64,000 bases of DNA from Bacillus sp. T33-2. GTDB lineage: Bacteria; Bacillota; Bacilli; Bacillales; Cytobacillaceae. The translations under genes were made by a program, and so were the position numbers. The stretch covers positions 1-64,000 of the forward strand of contig NZ_PGVB01000021.1 in NCBI RefSeq assembly GCF_002860205.1, read 5' to 3'. Of the stretch, positions 50,774 through 60,246 are shown piece after piece. The notes under the pieces are model-generated. The model did no database searches. It was not told where the DNA came from and was given only the letters and a program-made list of their open reading frames with translations. Position 1 is the first letter of the stretch. The number at the start of each line of letters is the position of its first letter.

Positions 50774-52204
50774 ATGGGAAAAGAATTTGTAAAAGATATC
50801 ACTGCCATGGACGTTGATTTTGCGCAGTGGTATACCGATGTCGTCACAAAGGCCGACTTAATTGATTATTCCAGTGTCCGGGGGTCGATGATTATCCGAC
50901 CGTACGGATACGCCCTATGGGAAAATATCAAACAGGAACTGGATGCACGAATAAAAGAAACAGGGCATGAAAATGTGTATATGCCGCTGTTTATTCCAGA
51001 AAGCCTGCTCCAAAAAGAGAAGGACCATGTTGAGGGGTTTGCTCCGGAAGTGGCCTGGGTCACCCAGGGCGGATCCGAGCCGCTGGCAGAACGACTCGTT
51101 GTCAGGCCGACCTCAGAGGTGCTGTTTTGCGAGCATTATAAAAATATTATCCATTCCTACAGGGATTTGCCCAAGCTTTATAATCAATGGGCGAATGTGG
51201 TGAGATGGGAAAAAACGACCCGGCCGTTTTTGCGGACGCTTGAATTCCTGTGGCAGGAAGGGCACACTGCCCATGCTACTGACGAAGAGGCCCTCCAAGA
51301 GACGATCAAAATGCTGAATGTGTACGCGGATGTTTGCGAAAACGTACTGGCCATTCCGGTAGTTAAGGGACAGAAAACCGAGAAGGAAAAATTCGCAGGG
51401 GCAAAGTTCACCTATACGATCGAAAGCCTGATGCATGATGGTAAAGCCCTTCAGGCCGGCACATCCCACCATTTCGGCGATGGTTTCGCAAAGGCATTCG
51501 GAATCCAGTACACTGACAAGGATGGAAAGCTTCAATACGTGCATCAGACATCGTGGGGATTCACAACAAGGATCATTGGTGCGATGATCATGGTCCACGG
51601 GGATGACCGCGGTTTGGTCGTCCCACCAAAAGCTGCCCCGGTCCAGTTGATGATCGTTCCGATTGCCCAGCATAAGGAAGGCGTTTTTGATTTCGCATAC
51701 GACCTGAAAGAAAGGCTGTCCGGCATTGCCCGGGTTGACATCGACGCGAGTGACAAAAAACCGGGCTGGAAATTCAACGAATATGAGATGAAGGGAATTC
51801 CACTGCGCCTGGAAGTCGGGCCGAAGGATATCGAACAGGGCCATGTGATACTCGCAAGGCGGGATACTGGCGAAAAAATCACGGTGCCTCTTGAGGATCT
51901 TGAAACGAAAGTCCCGGCAATACTCGAACAGATCCAGCAGAACCTGTTCGATAGAGCAAAGCAGCATCGCGAAAATAAGACATCGATTGCAAAGGACTTA
52001 TTGGAGCTTGAGAATATCCTTGAAAAAGAGCAGGGCTTCATAAAAGCAATGTGGTGCGGGGACCGTGAATGCGAAGATAATATTAAAGAAGAAACTGGTG
52101 CAACCTCAAGATGCATGCCATTCGACCAGGAAGCTGTTTCAGACAAATGTGTATGCTGCGGCAGGAAAGCCGACAAGCTGGTTTATTGGGCGAAAGCATA
52201 CTAA
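50774..52204 (+). CDS. proS: Prolyl-tRNA synthetase, short (archaeal/eukaryote-like) type
   Basis: A 476-residue class II synthetase. [38 protein letters not shown] (about 35-72) starts the catalytic core with motif 1; [30 protein letters not shown] leads to motif 2 [26 protein letters not shown]; motif 3 region is [18 protein letters not shown]. The editing insertion of bacterial ProRS is absent and the C-terminus CGDRECEDN...[18 protein letters not shown] has a zinc-binding extension, both marks of the archaeal/eukaryote-like form. B. subtilis uses the longer bacterial type (about 564 residues), so this organism may have either or both. The ATG at 50774 follows GAGGTGCAGAA; the ORF start at 50624 lies inside the T-box. 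Confidence 0.94.
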   Translation: MGKEFVKDITAMDVDFAQWYTDVVTKADLIDYSSVRGSMIIRPYGYALWENIKQELDARIKETGHENVYMPLFIPESLLQKEKDHVEGFAPEVAWVTQGGSEPLAERLVVRPTSEVLFCEHYKNIIHSYRDLPKLYNQWANVVRWEKTTRPFLRTLEFLWQEGHTAHATDEEALQETIKMLNVYADVCENVLAIPVVKGQKTEKEKFAGAKFTYTIESLMHDGKALQAGTSHHFGDGFAKAFGIQYTDKDGKLQYVHQTSWGFTTRIIGAMIMVHGDDRGLVVPPKAAPVQLMIVPIAQHKEGVFDFAYDLKERLSGIARVDIDASDKKPGWKFNEYEMKGIPLRLEVGPKDIEQGHVILARRDTGEKITVPLEDLETKVPAILEQIQQNLFDRAKQHRENKTSIAKDLLELENILEKEQGFIKAMWCGDRECEDNIKEETGATSRCMPFDQEAVSDKCVCCGRKADKLVYWAKAY

Positions 52205-52207
52205 AAA

Positions 52208-52245
52208 AGGACCCTCTCCCGCTAAAATGGGGAGAGGGTTCTTAA
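52208..52245 (+). terminator. Terminator of proS
   Basis: Arms GACCCTCTCCC / GGGGAGAGGGTTC; T-run is short. Confidence 0.75.
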
Positions 52246-52317
52246 CTGCGAACATTTTTTACCGTTTTATATAAAAAATAGGCTAAGCAATCTATTATAC
52301 TGTAAATAAATCCCTAT

Positions 52318-52329
52318 GTTTGATATAAT
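52318..52329 (+). promoter_or_regulatory. Extended -10 promoter of abrB
   Basis: TG-A-TATAAT (52321-52329), an extended -10 element, 29 bp before the abrB start; no clear -35 is seen. Confidence 0.5.
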
Positions 52330-52358
52330 TGTATCTAATAATAAAGGAGGGATTTACT

Positions 52359-52643
52359 ATGAAAGCAACCGGTATTGTTCGGAAAACCGATCAATTGGGC
52401 CGTATTGTCATACCTAAGGAAGTAAGGAAAAAGTTTGAAATCAATGAGAATGACCCCTTAGAAATTTTCGTAGACGAAGACTCCATCATCCTCCAGAAAT
52501 ACTTGCCCGACAAAACCTGTATGGTAACAGGCATAGTCAGCAAGGATAATCTCATGCTTGCCGGTGGCAAAATCACATTAAGCCTTGAAGGGGCCGAGCA
52601 TTTAATGAACGAAATTAAAGCTTCTTTTTCAAAGCAGCCATGA
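52359..52643 (+). CDS. AbrB-family transition-state regulator
   Basis: A 94-residue DNA-binding regulator. KATGIVRKTDQLGRIVIPKEVRKKFEINENDPLEIFVDEDSIILQKY (2-48) is the swapped-hairpin AbrB domain with the LGRIVIP motif; the C-terminal half TCMVTGIVSKDNLMLAGGKITLSLEGAEHLMNEI matches the multimerisation domain of AbrB and Abh including the single Cys. It is therefore an AbrB/Abh-type global repressor of post-exponential genes; which of the two cannot be settled here. The ATG at 52359 has AAAGGAGGGATTTACT upstream. A shared terminator lies between it and arcA. Confidence 0.9.
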   Translation: MKATGIVRKTDQLGRIVIPKEVRKKFEINENDPLEIFVDEDSIILQKYLPDKTCMVTGIVSKDNLMLAGGKITLSLEGAEHLMNEIKASFSKQP

Positions 52644-52656
52644 TAAACGAATAAAA

Positions 52657-52690
52657 ACGGCGTTCCATGAACAGGAACGCCATTTTTTTA
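52657..52690. terminator. Bidirectional terminator between abrB and arcA
   Basis: Arms GGCGTTCC / GGAACGCC with T-run on the plus strand and A-run on the left, usable from both sides. Confidence 0.88.
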
Positions 52691-53923
52691 TTCTAAATTG
52701 TCTCGTACCATCGGCATGCTCATACAGCGAGGGCCACCGCGCCCTCTGGAAAGCTCAGAGCTCAGGACTTCGATTACCTCGACACCATGTTCACGCAAAT
52801 GCTGGTTTGAAACATAATTCCGATCATATGTCACGACCACGCCAGGGGCGATTGCGAGTGTATTGGATCCGTCATTCCATTGCTCCCTGGCTGAAGCGAT
52901 TTCATGGCCGCCTCCACATGGAATCATTACGATTTCCTTCAAGTTCAGAACTTCCTTTATTGTTTCAGTTAAATTATTTCGATGCGAAATAGCCAATTCT
53001 TCAGGATTGGATCCCTTTTCCAATATATATATGTTCATGTTTCCGCCAGCCCCCATCATACCAGGATGATAGGTGAATTTATCGTAATCTACCATTGTAA
53101 AAACGGTATCCAGATGCATGTACGCCCTAAGCTTCGGTATTTCAACCGCGATTACTTTCTTAATAGCATGCTGACCGGAAAAGGCGCGGCGGGCAAGCTT
53201 CTCAATCGCCTGTGCAGACGTCCTGGCACTAACGCCTATGGCAATCACTTCAGGTGACAATACGATCGTGTCGCCACCCTCAATAGGAAAGTATTCCTCA
53301 CGGTTGTACAAACGCGGGATGTCTGCATTGCAAAATCTCGGATGATAGCGGGCAATGTAATCCATAAACAGGGATTCCCGCCTGCGTGCGCCTTCACACA
53401 TTTTATTGATGGAGATTCCGTCGCCAATCACCGCCGCTGGATCACGGGTGAAATACAAGTTTGGCATTGGATCCAGGAAGAAAGGATAATAGTCTTCCAT
53501 AAACTCATGCAGATGGCCTTTTTTATCCTCGCTTATTTCCGAATTCAATACCCCTTGCATAACGGTCCTGACAAGCTCTTCAGTTGAAAAGGAATGAAGG
53601 TATTCTTCCACTGTCTGCCTGGATCCGTTCAGGTTATTATTGCTTTCATCCAATATTTGCTGAATAAACGAATTGCGGATTTCATCGGAATGCAGGGCTT
53701 CAACAACCAGTTTTTCAAGATAGAGCACTTCGACGCCCCTCGACCTTAGTGCATCTGCAAAATAATCATGTTCTTTTTGTATCGCAGGCAAATAAGGAAT
53801 ATCATCAAATAAAAGATGCTCCAGATACTTTGGTGTTAAATTCTCAACCTCTTTTCCCGGCCGGTGCAGCATCACTGTTTTTAAATACCCAATCTCTGAA
53901 TTTATATATAAGGGTGAATTCAT
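52688..53923 (-). CDS. arcA: Arginine deiminase ArcA
   Basis: A 411-residue guanidino-modifying enzyme hydrolysing arginine to citrulline and ammonia. [24 protein letters not shown] is the N-terminal substrate loop; FTRDPA (about 163), [18 protein letters not shown] (about 216-233), the catalytic [10 protein letters not shown], and the C-terminal catalytic Cys in [11 protein letters not shown] (about 396-406) are present. The active site looks complete. It stands alone: no ornithine carbamoyltransferase, carbamate kinase or antiporter is in the window, so a full ADI pathway is not shown. Immediately facing abrB. The ATG is preceded by a weak AGGAGAATC sequence. Confidence 0.94.
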   Translation of the reverse strand: MNSPLYINSEIGYLKTVMLHRPGKEVENLTPKYLEHLLFDDIPYLPAIQKEHDYFADALRSRGVEVLYLEKLVVEALHSDEIRNSFIQQILDESNNNLNGSRQTVEEYLHSFSTEELVRTVMQGVLNSEISEDKKGHLHEFMEDYYPFFLDPMPNLYFTRDPAAVIGDGISINKMCEGARRRESLFMDYIARYHPRFCNADIPRLYNREEYFPIEGGDTIVLSPEVIAIGVSARTSAQAIEKLARRAFSGQHAIKKVIAVEIPKLRAYMHLDTVFTMVDYDKFTYHPGMMGAGGNMNIYILEKGSNPEELAISHRNNLTETIKEVLNLKEIVMIPCGGGHEIASAREQWNDGSNTLAIAPGVVVTYDRNYVSNQHLREHGVEVIEVLSSELSRGRGGPRCMSMPMVRDNLE

Positions 53924-54221
53924 ATTAGTTTGATTCTCCTGTCTATTTATCTAGCGGACTATTTCCCCAGTCGTAGGAAGCTACCAAGCAAAACGCCAAT
54001 TACTAACAGTTATATATACCCTAAAAATTGGTTTCAAACCTGGTATTGAATGGGACATTTTAGCCGATTGCGTACGTTAAGAAAATCGTCTGTGATAATT
54101 AAGGAAACTCGCCGATTGGAAGGATCCCGAAAGGTGCAGACAGAGGCATAGTTGCACTTTTGTTCAGACGAAGACTGGCATTAATATCCAGCTTCCTCCC
54201 GCTGCCCATTTACCTAACGTA
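53924..54221. other. Gene-free gap upstream of arcA
   Basis: About 300 bp of AT-rich sequence without a supportable gene. It should hold the arcA promoter on the minus strand; I could not place a convincing ArgR, CcpA or FNR site. Confidence 0.5.
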
Positions 54222-54251
54222 TAAAAAAAACGGCCCTAAACGGCCGCCTAA
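54222..54251 (-). terminator. Terminator of the small lipoprotein gene
   Basis: On the minus strand, CGGCC / GGCCG stem followed by eight T. Confidence 0.82.
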
Positions 54252-54276
54252 GTTAGCTGTCATATAACTGAACCAT

Positions 54277-54435
54277 TTACTGCCCAGTATCGTTTGAGGG
54301 CCGGTCATCCTTTTCGGTCTTTTCCTCCATGACCGGTTTCTCCTTATCGCTATCCCCGTCGGAAGAACAGGCAGAAAGTGAGAGGGTCATGACAAAAGCA
54401 GCGAGCACTGCCTTTGGAATTTTTCGGTTGCCCAT
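54277..54435 (-). CDS. Small 52-residue lipoprotein
   Basis: A predicted lipoprotein: signal MGNRKIPKAVLAAFVMTLSLSAC with lipobox LSAC, leaving a mature chain of about 30 strongly acidic, hydrophilic residues (SSDGDSDKEKPVMEEKTEKDD). No known domain. ATG 54435 has TTATGGAGGTTCAAT upstream; the longer frame to 54561 is rejected. It is divergent from kbl and followed by a terminator, so it is a real unit; function unknown. Confidence 0.75.
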   Translation of the reverse strand: MGNRKIPKAVLAAFVMTLSLSACSSDGDSDKEKPVMEEKTEKDDRPSNDTGQ

Positions 54436-54694
54436 ATTGAACCTCCATAAAATAAGTATTTTATTTTTCCCACTTACCCTAAATTGAATGCTTTTAAAAT
54501 AGGAAATTGTTAAAAAAATACTGACATTATAGAAAACTGGTTGTCCTTCATATATGTACAACAGTCAAAAATATGATAAAGTGTAAATAATAGAAATGAA
54601 TAATAAAGAGGACTTCAGCATAAACCTGTGTCCTTGTGAAAAAGACAAATGTATTCAAAACCAATACACTGCCTGCGGCGGAAGGAGGATTTTT

Positions 54695-55885
54695 ATGTCC
54701 AGCAAAGTACTTGATCAATTTCTTCAGCAAAATCTTGAGGATCTAAAAGGAAAAGGCCTCTACAATGTGATTGACCCGCTTGAAAGCGCTAACGGTCCTG
54801 TCATCACCATCAATGGAAAAGAACTGGTGAACCTGTCATCAAATAATTATCTAGGGCTAGCAACCGATGAACGTCTAAAGGATGCTGCGTCTGCGGCGGT
54901 TATCCGTTACGGAGTAGGTGCCGGTGCGGTCAGGACCATTAATGGAACGTTAAAAATCCATGTTGAGCTTGAAGAAAAGCTCGCCAAATTCAAAAAAACA
55001 GAGGCAGCAATTGCTTATCAATCGGGTTTTAACTGCAATATGGCTGCAATTTCGGCTGTGATGGATAAAAATGACGCGATTTTGTCCGATGAGTTGAACC
55101 ATGCGTCAATCATTGATGGATGCCGTCTATCAAGAGCTAAAATCATCCGGTTCAACCACTCCGACATGGCAGACCTGAGGGGAAAAGCGCGAGAGGCAAA
55201 GGAATCAGGCCAATATAATAAAATTATGGTCATCACTGACGGCGTTTTCTCCATGGACGGAGATATTGCAAAGCTTCCGGAAATTGTTAAAATTGCCGAG
55301 GAGTTCGATTTGATCACTTATGTCGATGACGCGCACGGATCAGGAGTCCTGGGGGGCGGTGCAGGAACGGTGAAACATTTTGGGCTGTCGGACAAAATCG
55401 ATTTCCAGATTGGCACGTTGTCTAAAGCAATTGGGGTGGTAGGCGGCTATGTTGCCGGGAAAAAGCAGTTAATAGACTGGCTGAAAGTAAGAAGCCGTCC
55501 ATTCTTGTTCTCTACCTCATTGACACCTGCCGACGTGGCTGCCAGCATCAAGGCTATAGAAATTCTTTCGGAAAGCACTGAGCTGAATGAACGACTATGG
55601 GACAACTCGAAATACTTAAAACAAGGCCTCCAGCAGCTTGGCTTTGATACCGGCCAAAGTGAAACGCCGATTACCCCTTGCATTATCGGCGATGAGGTGA
55701 ACACACAGCAATTCAGCAAACGCCTAAATGAAGAGGGCGTGTATGCAAAAGCAATTGTGTTTCCAACGGTGCCAGCCGGAACAGGAAGGGTCAGGAATAT
55801 GCCATCTGCTGCACATACGAAAGAAATGCTTGACCGGGCGCTTGCCGTTTACGAAAAAGTGGGCAAGGAAATGGGAATTATCTGA
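54695..55885 (+). CDS. kbl: Glycine C-acetyltransferase (2-amino-3-ketobutyrate CoA ligase)
   Basis: A 396-residue PLP enzyme of the alpha-oxoamine synthase family. [19 protein letters not shown] (about 45-63) is the N-terminal signature; the PLP-binding Lys is in [18 protein letters not shown] (Lys about 244), with D in [14 protein letters not shown]. It cleaves 2-amino-3-oxobutyrate with CoA to glycine and acetyl-CoA. AAGGAGGATTTTT precedes ATG 54695; the ORF start at 54596 is rejected. tdh follows after 133 bp, so the two steps of threonine-to-glycine breakdown are adjacent. BioF is the main alternative, less likely with this neighbour. Confidence 0.92.
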   Translation: MSSKVLDQFLQQNLEDLKGKGLYNVIDPLESANGPVITINGKELVNLSSNNYLGLATDERLKDAASAAVIRYGVGAGAVRTINGTLKIHVELEEKLAKFKKTEAAIAYQSGFNCNMAAISAVMDKNDAILSDELNHASIIDGCRLSRAKIIRFNHSDMADLRGKAREAKESGQYNKIMVITDGVFSMDGDIAKLPEIVKIAEEFDLITYVDDAHGSGVLGGGAGTVKHFGLSDKIDFQIGTLSKAIGVVGGYVAGKKQLIDWLKVRSRPFLFSTSLTPADVAASIKAIEILSESTELNERLWDNSKYLKQGLQQLGFDTGQSETPITPCIIGDEVNTQQFSKRLNEEGVYAKAIVFPTVPAGTGRVRNMPSAAHTKEMLDRALAVYEKVGKEMGII

Positions 55886-56018
55886 TAAATCCCCGTTGCC
55901 AGACAGTAAGCCATATTACAAGTTTTCCAGTTCACGAGAATGTAGCTCAGCAGCACAATTGCTCCAAGCTTATGGGCAACGGATGAGTTTATGGATAAAT
56001 TTGGAGGAAGTGGGGATC

Positions 56019-56978
56019 ATGAAAAGAATTTTGATCACTGGGGCTCTTGGCCAGATCGGTTCGGAATTGACAGTAAAACTAAGGCACTTGTACGGCTCAG
56101 AAAATGTGCTGGCAACAGACATCCGCTCAAATGATAGTGAAGCGGCACAATCCGGCCCGTTTGAAATCCTTGATGTTACCGATGCCGGGGCAATGTGCGA
56201 GCAGGCACAGAAGCATAAGGCAGATACAATCATCCATATGGCAGCCCTGCTTTCTGCAACTGCAGAATCGAACCCTGTCATGGCATGGAACCTGAACATG
56301 GGCGGCTTAATGAATGCCCTTGAGGCAGCAAGAGAGTTTAATTGCCAATTCTTCACCCCTAGCTCAATTGGGGCTTTCGGTCCAACCACACCAAAAGACA
56401 ACACACCACAGGATACACTGCAGCGGCCAACAACGATGTACGGGGTAAATAAAGTAGCTGGCGAGCTGCTTGCCGATTACTATTTTCACCGGTTTGGAGT
56501 CGATACAAGAGGCTTGAGATTCCCAGGATTGATTTCATACGTCGCGCCTCCAGGGGGCGGCACAACCGATTATGCTGTAAAAATTTTCTATGAAGCAGTG
56601 AAGAACGGCAGCTACACTTCATACATTGGCAAAGGCACCTTTATGGATATGATGTATATGCCGGATGCGCTGGAGGCGATCGTGCAGCTGATGGAAGCTG
56701 ATCCAACAAGGCTGAAGCACCGCAATTCCTTTAATGTTACTGCGATGAGTTTTGAGCCTGGGCAAATAGCAGCTGAAATCAGGAAGCACGTGCCCGGGTT
56801 TACGATTGATTATGAAATAGACCCTGTCCGGCAGCGTATCGCGGACAGCTGGCCAAATTCAATCGATTCATCTGAAGCAACAAAACAGTGGGGCTTCAAC
56901 ACAAAATATGATTTGCAAAAAATGACAGCCGACATGCTTGAGAAGCTGAAGCTGAAACTTGGGCAGACAGCCAAATAA
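56019..56978 (+). CDS. tdh: SDR-type L-threonine 3-dehydrogenase
   Basis: A 319-residue NAD-dependent epimerase/dehydratase-fold protein. [35 protein letters not shown] (about 2-36) is the Rossmann motif. The catalytic S-Y-K set appears as [11 protein letters not shown] and [17 protein letters not shown] (Tyr about 142, Lys about 146). [29 protein letters not shown] is distinctive for the UDP-galactose-epimerase-like threonine dehydrogenases found in bacteria, vertebrates and archaea, rather than the zinc MDR type. It produces 2-amino-3-oxobutyrate for Kbl. ATG 56019 follows TTGGAGGAAGTGGGGATC. A terminator follows. Confidence 0.9.
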   Translation: MKRILITGALGQIGSELTVKLRHLYGSENVLATDIRSNDSEAAQSGPFEILDVTDAGAMCEQAQKHKADTIIHMAALLSATAESNPVMAWNLNMGGLMNALEAAREFNCQFFTPSSIGAFGPTTPKDNTPQDTLQRPTTMYGVNKVAGELLADYYFHRFGVDTRGLRFPGLISYVAPPGGGTTDYAVKIFYEAVKNGSYTSYIGKGTFMDMMYMPDALEAIVQLMEADPTRLKHRNSFNVTAMSFEPGQIAAEIRKHVPGFTIDYEIDPVRQRIADSWPNSIDSSEATKQWGFNTKYDLQKMTADMLEKLKLKLGQTAK

Positions 56979-56988
56979 AAGGGCAGGG

Positions 56989-57014
56989 GGACAGAATAAT
57001 GTTCTGTCCTTTTT
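56989..57014 (+). terminator. Terminator of kbl-tdh
   Basis: Arms GGACAGAA / TTCTGTCC, then TTTTT. Confidence 0.9.
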
Positions 57015-57129
57015 CCTGCTGAAAAATAACAGATTTCTTTTAATTATTATAAAAAACTATTAAATTTACTTATCAATCAAGAGTCGGTATTCTCTTTATA
57101 TATGAGTTTCGAACGGGGAGGAGATAAAA

Positions 57130-57942
57130 ATGCAGGTTTTTGGAGTCATCATTGGATCACTCATCGTTGCCATTGCCTTTAACTTGTTTTTGATCCCTCA
57201 CGAAGTGCTAAGCAGCGGGATGAGCGGAATCTCAATGATCATTGGAATGGTTACACCATTGGATACTGGGATTGCGAACTTTCTGCTTAATTTTCCTTTG
57301 CTGATCATTGGATATATGAAGCTGGGCAGGAAATTCATCAGGAATTCCATTTTATCTGTCCTCGTTATTTCCGTTGGATTGTACGTTTTCCCAGTGTTTC
57401 CTGTCGCAGACAACCCCATTTTATCGTCTATTTTCGGCGGAGTGGTGGCGGGGCTCGGCATCGGCCTGGTCTTCAGATGTGCTGGTTCCACTGGAGGATT
57501 TGACATTATTGGAATGCTGGTGGCGAGGAAAAGGGATTTCCCGCTTGGAGCGCTGCTTTCAGGCATGAACGCAGTGGTGGTAATCATAAGCGGCTTTCTC
57601 TTTAACTGGGATTCGGCTTTGAATACAATGGTATCGATATTTGTCACTGGCAAGGTGATTGATGCTGTGTACACTCATCATGTTAAACTGACATTGATGA
57701 TTATCACTGAAAAAGGTGAAGAGCTGCGGCAGCATCTGCTGACGAATGTTTACCGCGGCATGACCGTACTGGATGGAGTAGGAGGCTACTCAAACGAAAA
57801 GCGGAATGTGCTGTTGACCGTCATTTCCAGGTATGAGCTGGCAGAGGTTAAATCATTAATTGCAGAAGTTGATCCTTCAGCCTTTGTAAATATAACTGAA
57901 ACAATAGAAGTAATGGGATTGTTTTACAAACCGCAAACTTGA
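57130..57942 (+). CDS. YitT-family membrane protein with DUF2179
   Basis: A 270-residue protein: about five N-terminal helices of the YitT domain (ALYNLFLIPHEVLSSGMSGISMIIG-like; VVAGLGIGLVFRCAGSTGGFDIIGMLVARKRDFPLGALLSGMNAVVV at about 99-145), then a cytoplasmic DUF2179 ferredoxin-like domain (about 195-265; MTVLDGVGGYSNEKRNVLLTVISRYELAEVKSLI). YitT proteins may be channels or transporters; substrates are unknown. GGGGAGGAGATAAAA precedes the ATG. It converges on selD across a shared terminator. Confidence 0.9.
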   Translation: MQVFGVIIGSLIVAIAFNLFLIPHEVLSSGMSGISMIIGMVTPLDTGIANFLLNFPLLIIGYMKLGRKFIRNSILSVLVISVGLYVFPVFPVADNPILSSIFGGVVAGLGIGLVFRCAGSTGGFDIIGMLVARKRDFPLGALLSGMNAVVVIISGFLFNWDSALNTMVSIFVTGKVIDAVYTHHVKLTLMIITEKGEELRQHLLTNVYRGMTVLDGVGGYSNEKRNVLLTVISRYELAEVKSLIAEVDPSAFVNITETIEVMGLFYKPQT

Positions 57943-58004
57943 CCTCAGAACTTAAGTAAAAACGAGTGCAAATGCCGGGGAAATCCAGGCTGTTGCACAC
58001 GGAA

Positions 58005-58034
58005 AAAGGTGAAATCGCAATGATTTCACCTTAT
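58005..58034. terminator. Bidirectional terminator between yitT and selD
   Basis: Arms AAGGTGAAATC / GATTTCACCTT; overlaps the selD stop codon. Confidence 0.85.
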
Positions 58035-59083
58035 CTTTTTACATAAATGAGTTTGTCCTTTTTCTCTGTAACCTTGCCCACAATGGCTGCTTGAGCCAGG
58101 CCATTTCGATGGAGCTTTTCCACATATTGACCTGCTTCAGAACTATCGATTGCCACCAACAGGCCTCCGGATGTAATTGCATCACACAGCACAAGCTGTC
58201 CCTCAAAAGAAATTTCTTCGTAGGCAACTTCATTCTCGAGCCACTTATGGTTAGACTTTGATCCGCCAGGCACTATGCCTTGAGCGGCTAGCTCAAAAGT
58301 TCCGTCCAGAACCGGAACACTTGAAAAGCTGATTTCAAGGCTTACATTACTGCCCCGGGCCATCTCGCTGCCATGGCCGAGCAATCCAAATCCAGTCACA
58401 TCTGTTACTGCATTTGGATTAAAATCCTTCAAGGCCTCGGCTGCAGATTTATTTAACAATGCCATCGTTTCTGTTACTGCAAGCTCCTGCTCCTCCGTCA
58501 CCGCGCCGCGTTTAATTCCTGTTGTCAGGATGCCGACTCCGATTGGCTTTGACAAAACAAGCACATCACCAGGCTTGGCGCCGACATTCTTCCAGATTTT
58601 ATCCGGGTGGGCTATGCCAGTCACGGACAGGCCGAATTTCGGCTCCTGGTCATCAACTGAGTGTCCGCCAACAGTGACCGCCCCTGATTCCTTCACTTTA
58701 TCACCGGCACCGCGAAGAATTTCTGCGAGCATATCAGGCCCCAGTTTCTTCACAGGATAACCGACAATATTAAGGACCGTTTTCGGATCCCCGCCCATCG
58801 CATATACATCGCTCAATGCATTTGCTGCGGCAATCTGGCCGAACATGTATGGATCGTCGACGATCGGTGTAAAATAATCAACAGTCTGGATCAATGCCAC
58901 TGACTCGGACAGCTTGTAAACTCCGGCATCATCAGATGTTTCGTGGCCGACCAGCAATTCAGGTATTGGTTCCTGCTTTGGTAAAAGACGCAAAACTTGC
59001 GTCAGGTCCTCTGGACTTATTTTACAGCCTCAGCCGGCTTTTGTTGACAATGTTGTCAGGCGAATTTTTTCTTGCTCGCTCAA
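58031..59083 (-). CDS. selD: Selenophosphate synthase SelD, selenocysteine-containing
   Basis: An enzyme making selenophosphate from selenide and ATP, required for Sec and selenouridine. The visible uninterrupted frame starts only at 58993, but upstream in frame the sequence reads KAG-(TGA)-GCKISPEDLTQVL, matching the SelD active site AG-(C/U)-GCKI. The TGA is complement 59030-59032, codon 18 from a TTG start at 59083, which has GGAGGTGGAGAAA upstream; ATG 59098 is an alternative. With Sec the protein is 350 residues, normal for SelD. Other marks: DYFTPIVDDPYMFGQIAAANALSDVYAMGG and TDVTGFGLLGHGSEM. A weak hairpin (GTCC / GGAC) lies 13 nt after the TGA. If not decoded as Sec the active site would be lost. 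Confidence 0.92.
58998..59035 (-). promoter_or_regulatory. Possible SECIS region of selD
   Basis: After the Sec TGA (complement 59030-59032), GGCTGTAAAATAA is followed by GTCC-AGA-GGAC, a short hairpin at a distance usual for bacterial SECIS elements. The fold is weaker than in the selenoprotein gene nearby. Confidence 0.4.
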
Positions 59084-59151
59084 TTTCTCCACCTCCATAA
59101 CCAAGTATACTCTTTATTATTTAGAAAAGCATCTCTATTGAACCATTATGT

Positions 59152-59180
59152 TTGCCTGCCCTCACAGTTTGCACTAAAAT
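59152..59180 (+). promoter_or_regulatory. Candidate promoter of the CXXU selenoprotein gene
   Basis: TTGCCT (59152-59157) and TAAAAT (59175-59180) with 17-bp spacing, 37 bp before the ATG. The selD start is only 134 bp away in the opposite direction. Confidence 0.5.
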
Positions 59181-59217
59181 TACCTTGAAAAACGCAAATA
59201 TCGGAAGGAGTCCAACT

Positions 59218-59451
59218 ATGAGCAAGTACAAGGTAAAAATCGAATTTTGCATGATGTGAAACTACGCACCAAAAGCCGCGGGTCTCGCGGAAGATTTATT
59301 CACCCATTTCCGTTCAAATATCGAAAACATGGAGCTGGTTCCGATTTCCGGAGGAGCCTTCGAGGTAACCGTCAACGGGGAGAAGGTTTACTCCAAGCTG
59401 GATACTGGCGTATTCCCGGCTTCTGAAGAAATCATCTCGAAAATGGAATAA
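59218..59451 (+). CDS. CXXU-type Rdx/SelW-like selenoprotein
   Basis: A 77-residue protein of the Rdx family (SelW/SelT/SelH-like; thioredoxin-like redox fold) read through an in-frame TGA at 59257-59259 (codon 14). It reads YKVKIEFCMM-U-NYAPKAAG, giving a C11-x-x-U14 redox motif after the first beta strand. After the TGA the frame continues to TAA 59449-59451 with LVPISGGAFEVTVNG and VYSKLDTGVFP, which match the GG-x-FE and GxFP segments of the family. ATCGGAAGGAGTCCAACT precedes the ATG. An SECIS-like hairpin follows the TGA and a strong terminator follows the gene. Its cellular role is unknown, probably thiol-disulfide or peroxide chemistry. Confidence 0.92.
59257..59290 (+). promoter_or_regulatory. 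SECIS-like element of the CXXU gene
   Basis: Sixteen nt after the TGA, CCGCG (59276-59280) pairs with CGCGG (59286-59290) around loop GGTCT. A GGUCU apical loop is that of the E. coli fdhF SECIS recognised by SelB, and the distance is in the bacterial range. Confidence 0.85.
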
Positions 59452-59464
59452 TCCAATATGGATT

Positions 59465-59497
59465 GAAAGCGCCTGGCTGCAAGCCCGGCGCTTTTTT
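59465..59497 (+). terminator. Terminator of the selenoprotein gene
   Basis: Arms AAGCGCC-T-GGCT / AGCC-C-GGCGCTT, followed by six T. Confidence 0.93.
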
Positions 59498-59628
59498 ACA
59501 TTTCATATATGGCTTGTTCAACAAAAGCACATAATAAAAAAACAGCTTGAATAGATTTAAAGGGGCAGCTTATCCAAATTTTTATAAGGGCTCCAAGCAT
59601 ATTGCACTGAAATGGCGGACTGATATGA

Positions 59629-60240
59629 ATGAAAGGTTTTTTCAGAAAAAACAGCATAGTTCTGGCGGGAGGCACCATTCAGGGATTTGGGATGGGAGTC
59701 TTTTTGTTTCCGCACGCCATTCCCTCAGGAGGTGCAGGGGGAATTGCCGTACTCCTGAATCACCTGGTTGGGCTCAATATGGGCATCGCCCTATGGATCG
59801 TGAATTTTTCCATGCTCGTTCTGGCAGTCAGATTTTTAGGGAACCGGGTTGCGTTATGGACGATGGTGTCCATAACTGCAACCTCCTTTTCCATTTATCT
59901 TTTCCAGCAGGTATTGCATCTCCCTGATAGGATTATCTGGGTCGACCTGCTGCTCGGTTCGATATTTCTCGGGACGGGTATAGGGCTCCTGTTAAGGCAG
60001 GGTGTTTCAAATGGGGGCGTCGGCGTGATCGCCCTAATCATCTCATCCTCTAGAAACACACTGCCAGGCAAGCCGTTATTTTTGATCAATGGATTCATTT
60101 TCATCCTTACAGCGTCCGTCATCAGCTGGGATATCATTTTTCAGGCCCTGTTAAGCCAGTGGATATCCACAAAAATGGTCGACTATGTGTGCGGAATCGA
60201 TTTTTACCAGGTCTATACGCTTGGCTGGAGAAAGAAATGA
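59629..60240 (+). CDS. YitT-family membrane protein, short form
   Basis: A 203-residue YitT-domain protein with about five helices and no DUF2179. GGTIQGFGMGVFLFPHAIPSGGAGGIAVLLNHLVGLNMGIALWIVNFSMLVLAVRFLG (about 14-71) and LLGSIFLGTGIGLLLRQGVSNGGVGVIALIISS (about 110-142) are the two conserved regions. The ATG at 59629 has no strong ribosome-binding site (GGACTGATATGA). Together with the longer YitT at 57130 it brackets the selD-selenoprotein pair. Convergent with the MFS gene, only 6 bp apart. Confidence 0.85.
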   Translation: MKGFFRKNSIVLAGGTIQGFGMGVFLFPHAIPSGGAGGIAVLLNHLVGLNMGIALWIVNFSMLVLAVRFLGNRVALWTMVSITATSFSIYLFQQVLHLPDRIIWVDLLLGSIFLGTGIGLLLRQGVSNGGVGVIALIISSSRNTLPGKPLFLINGFIFILTASVISWDIIFQALLSQWISTKMVDYVCGIDFYQVYTLGWRKK

Positions 60241-60246
60241 GCGGCT

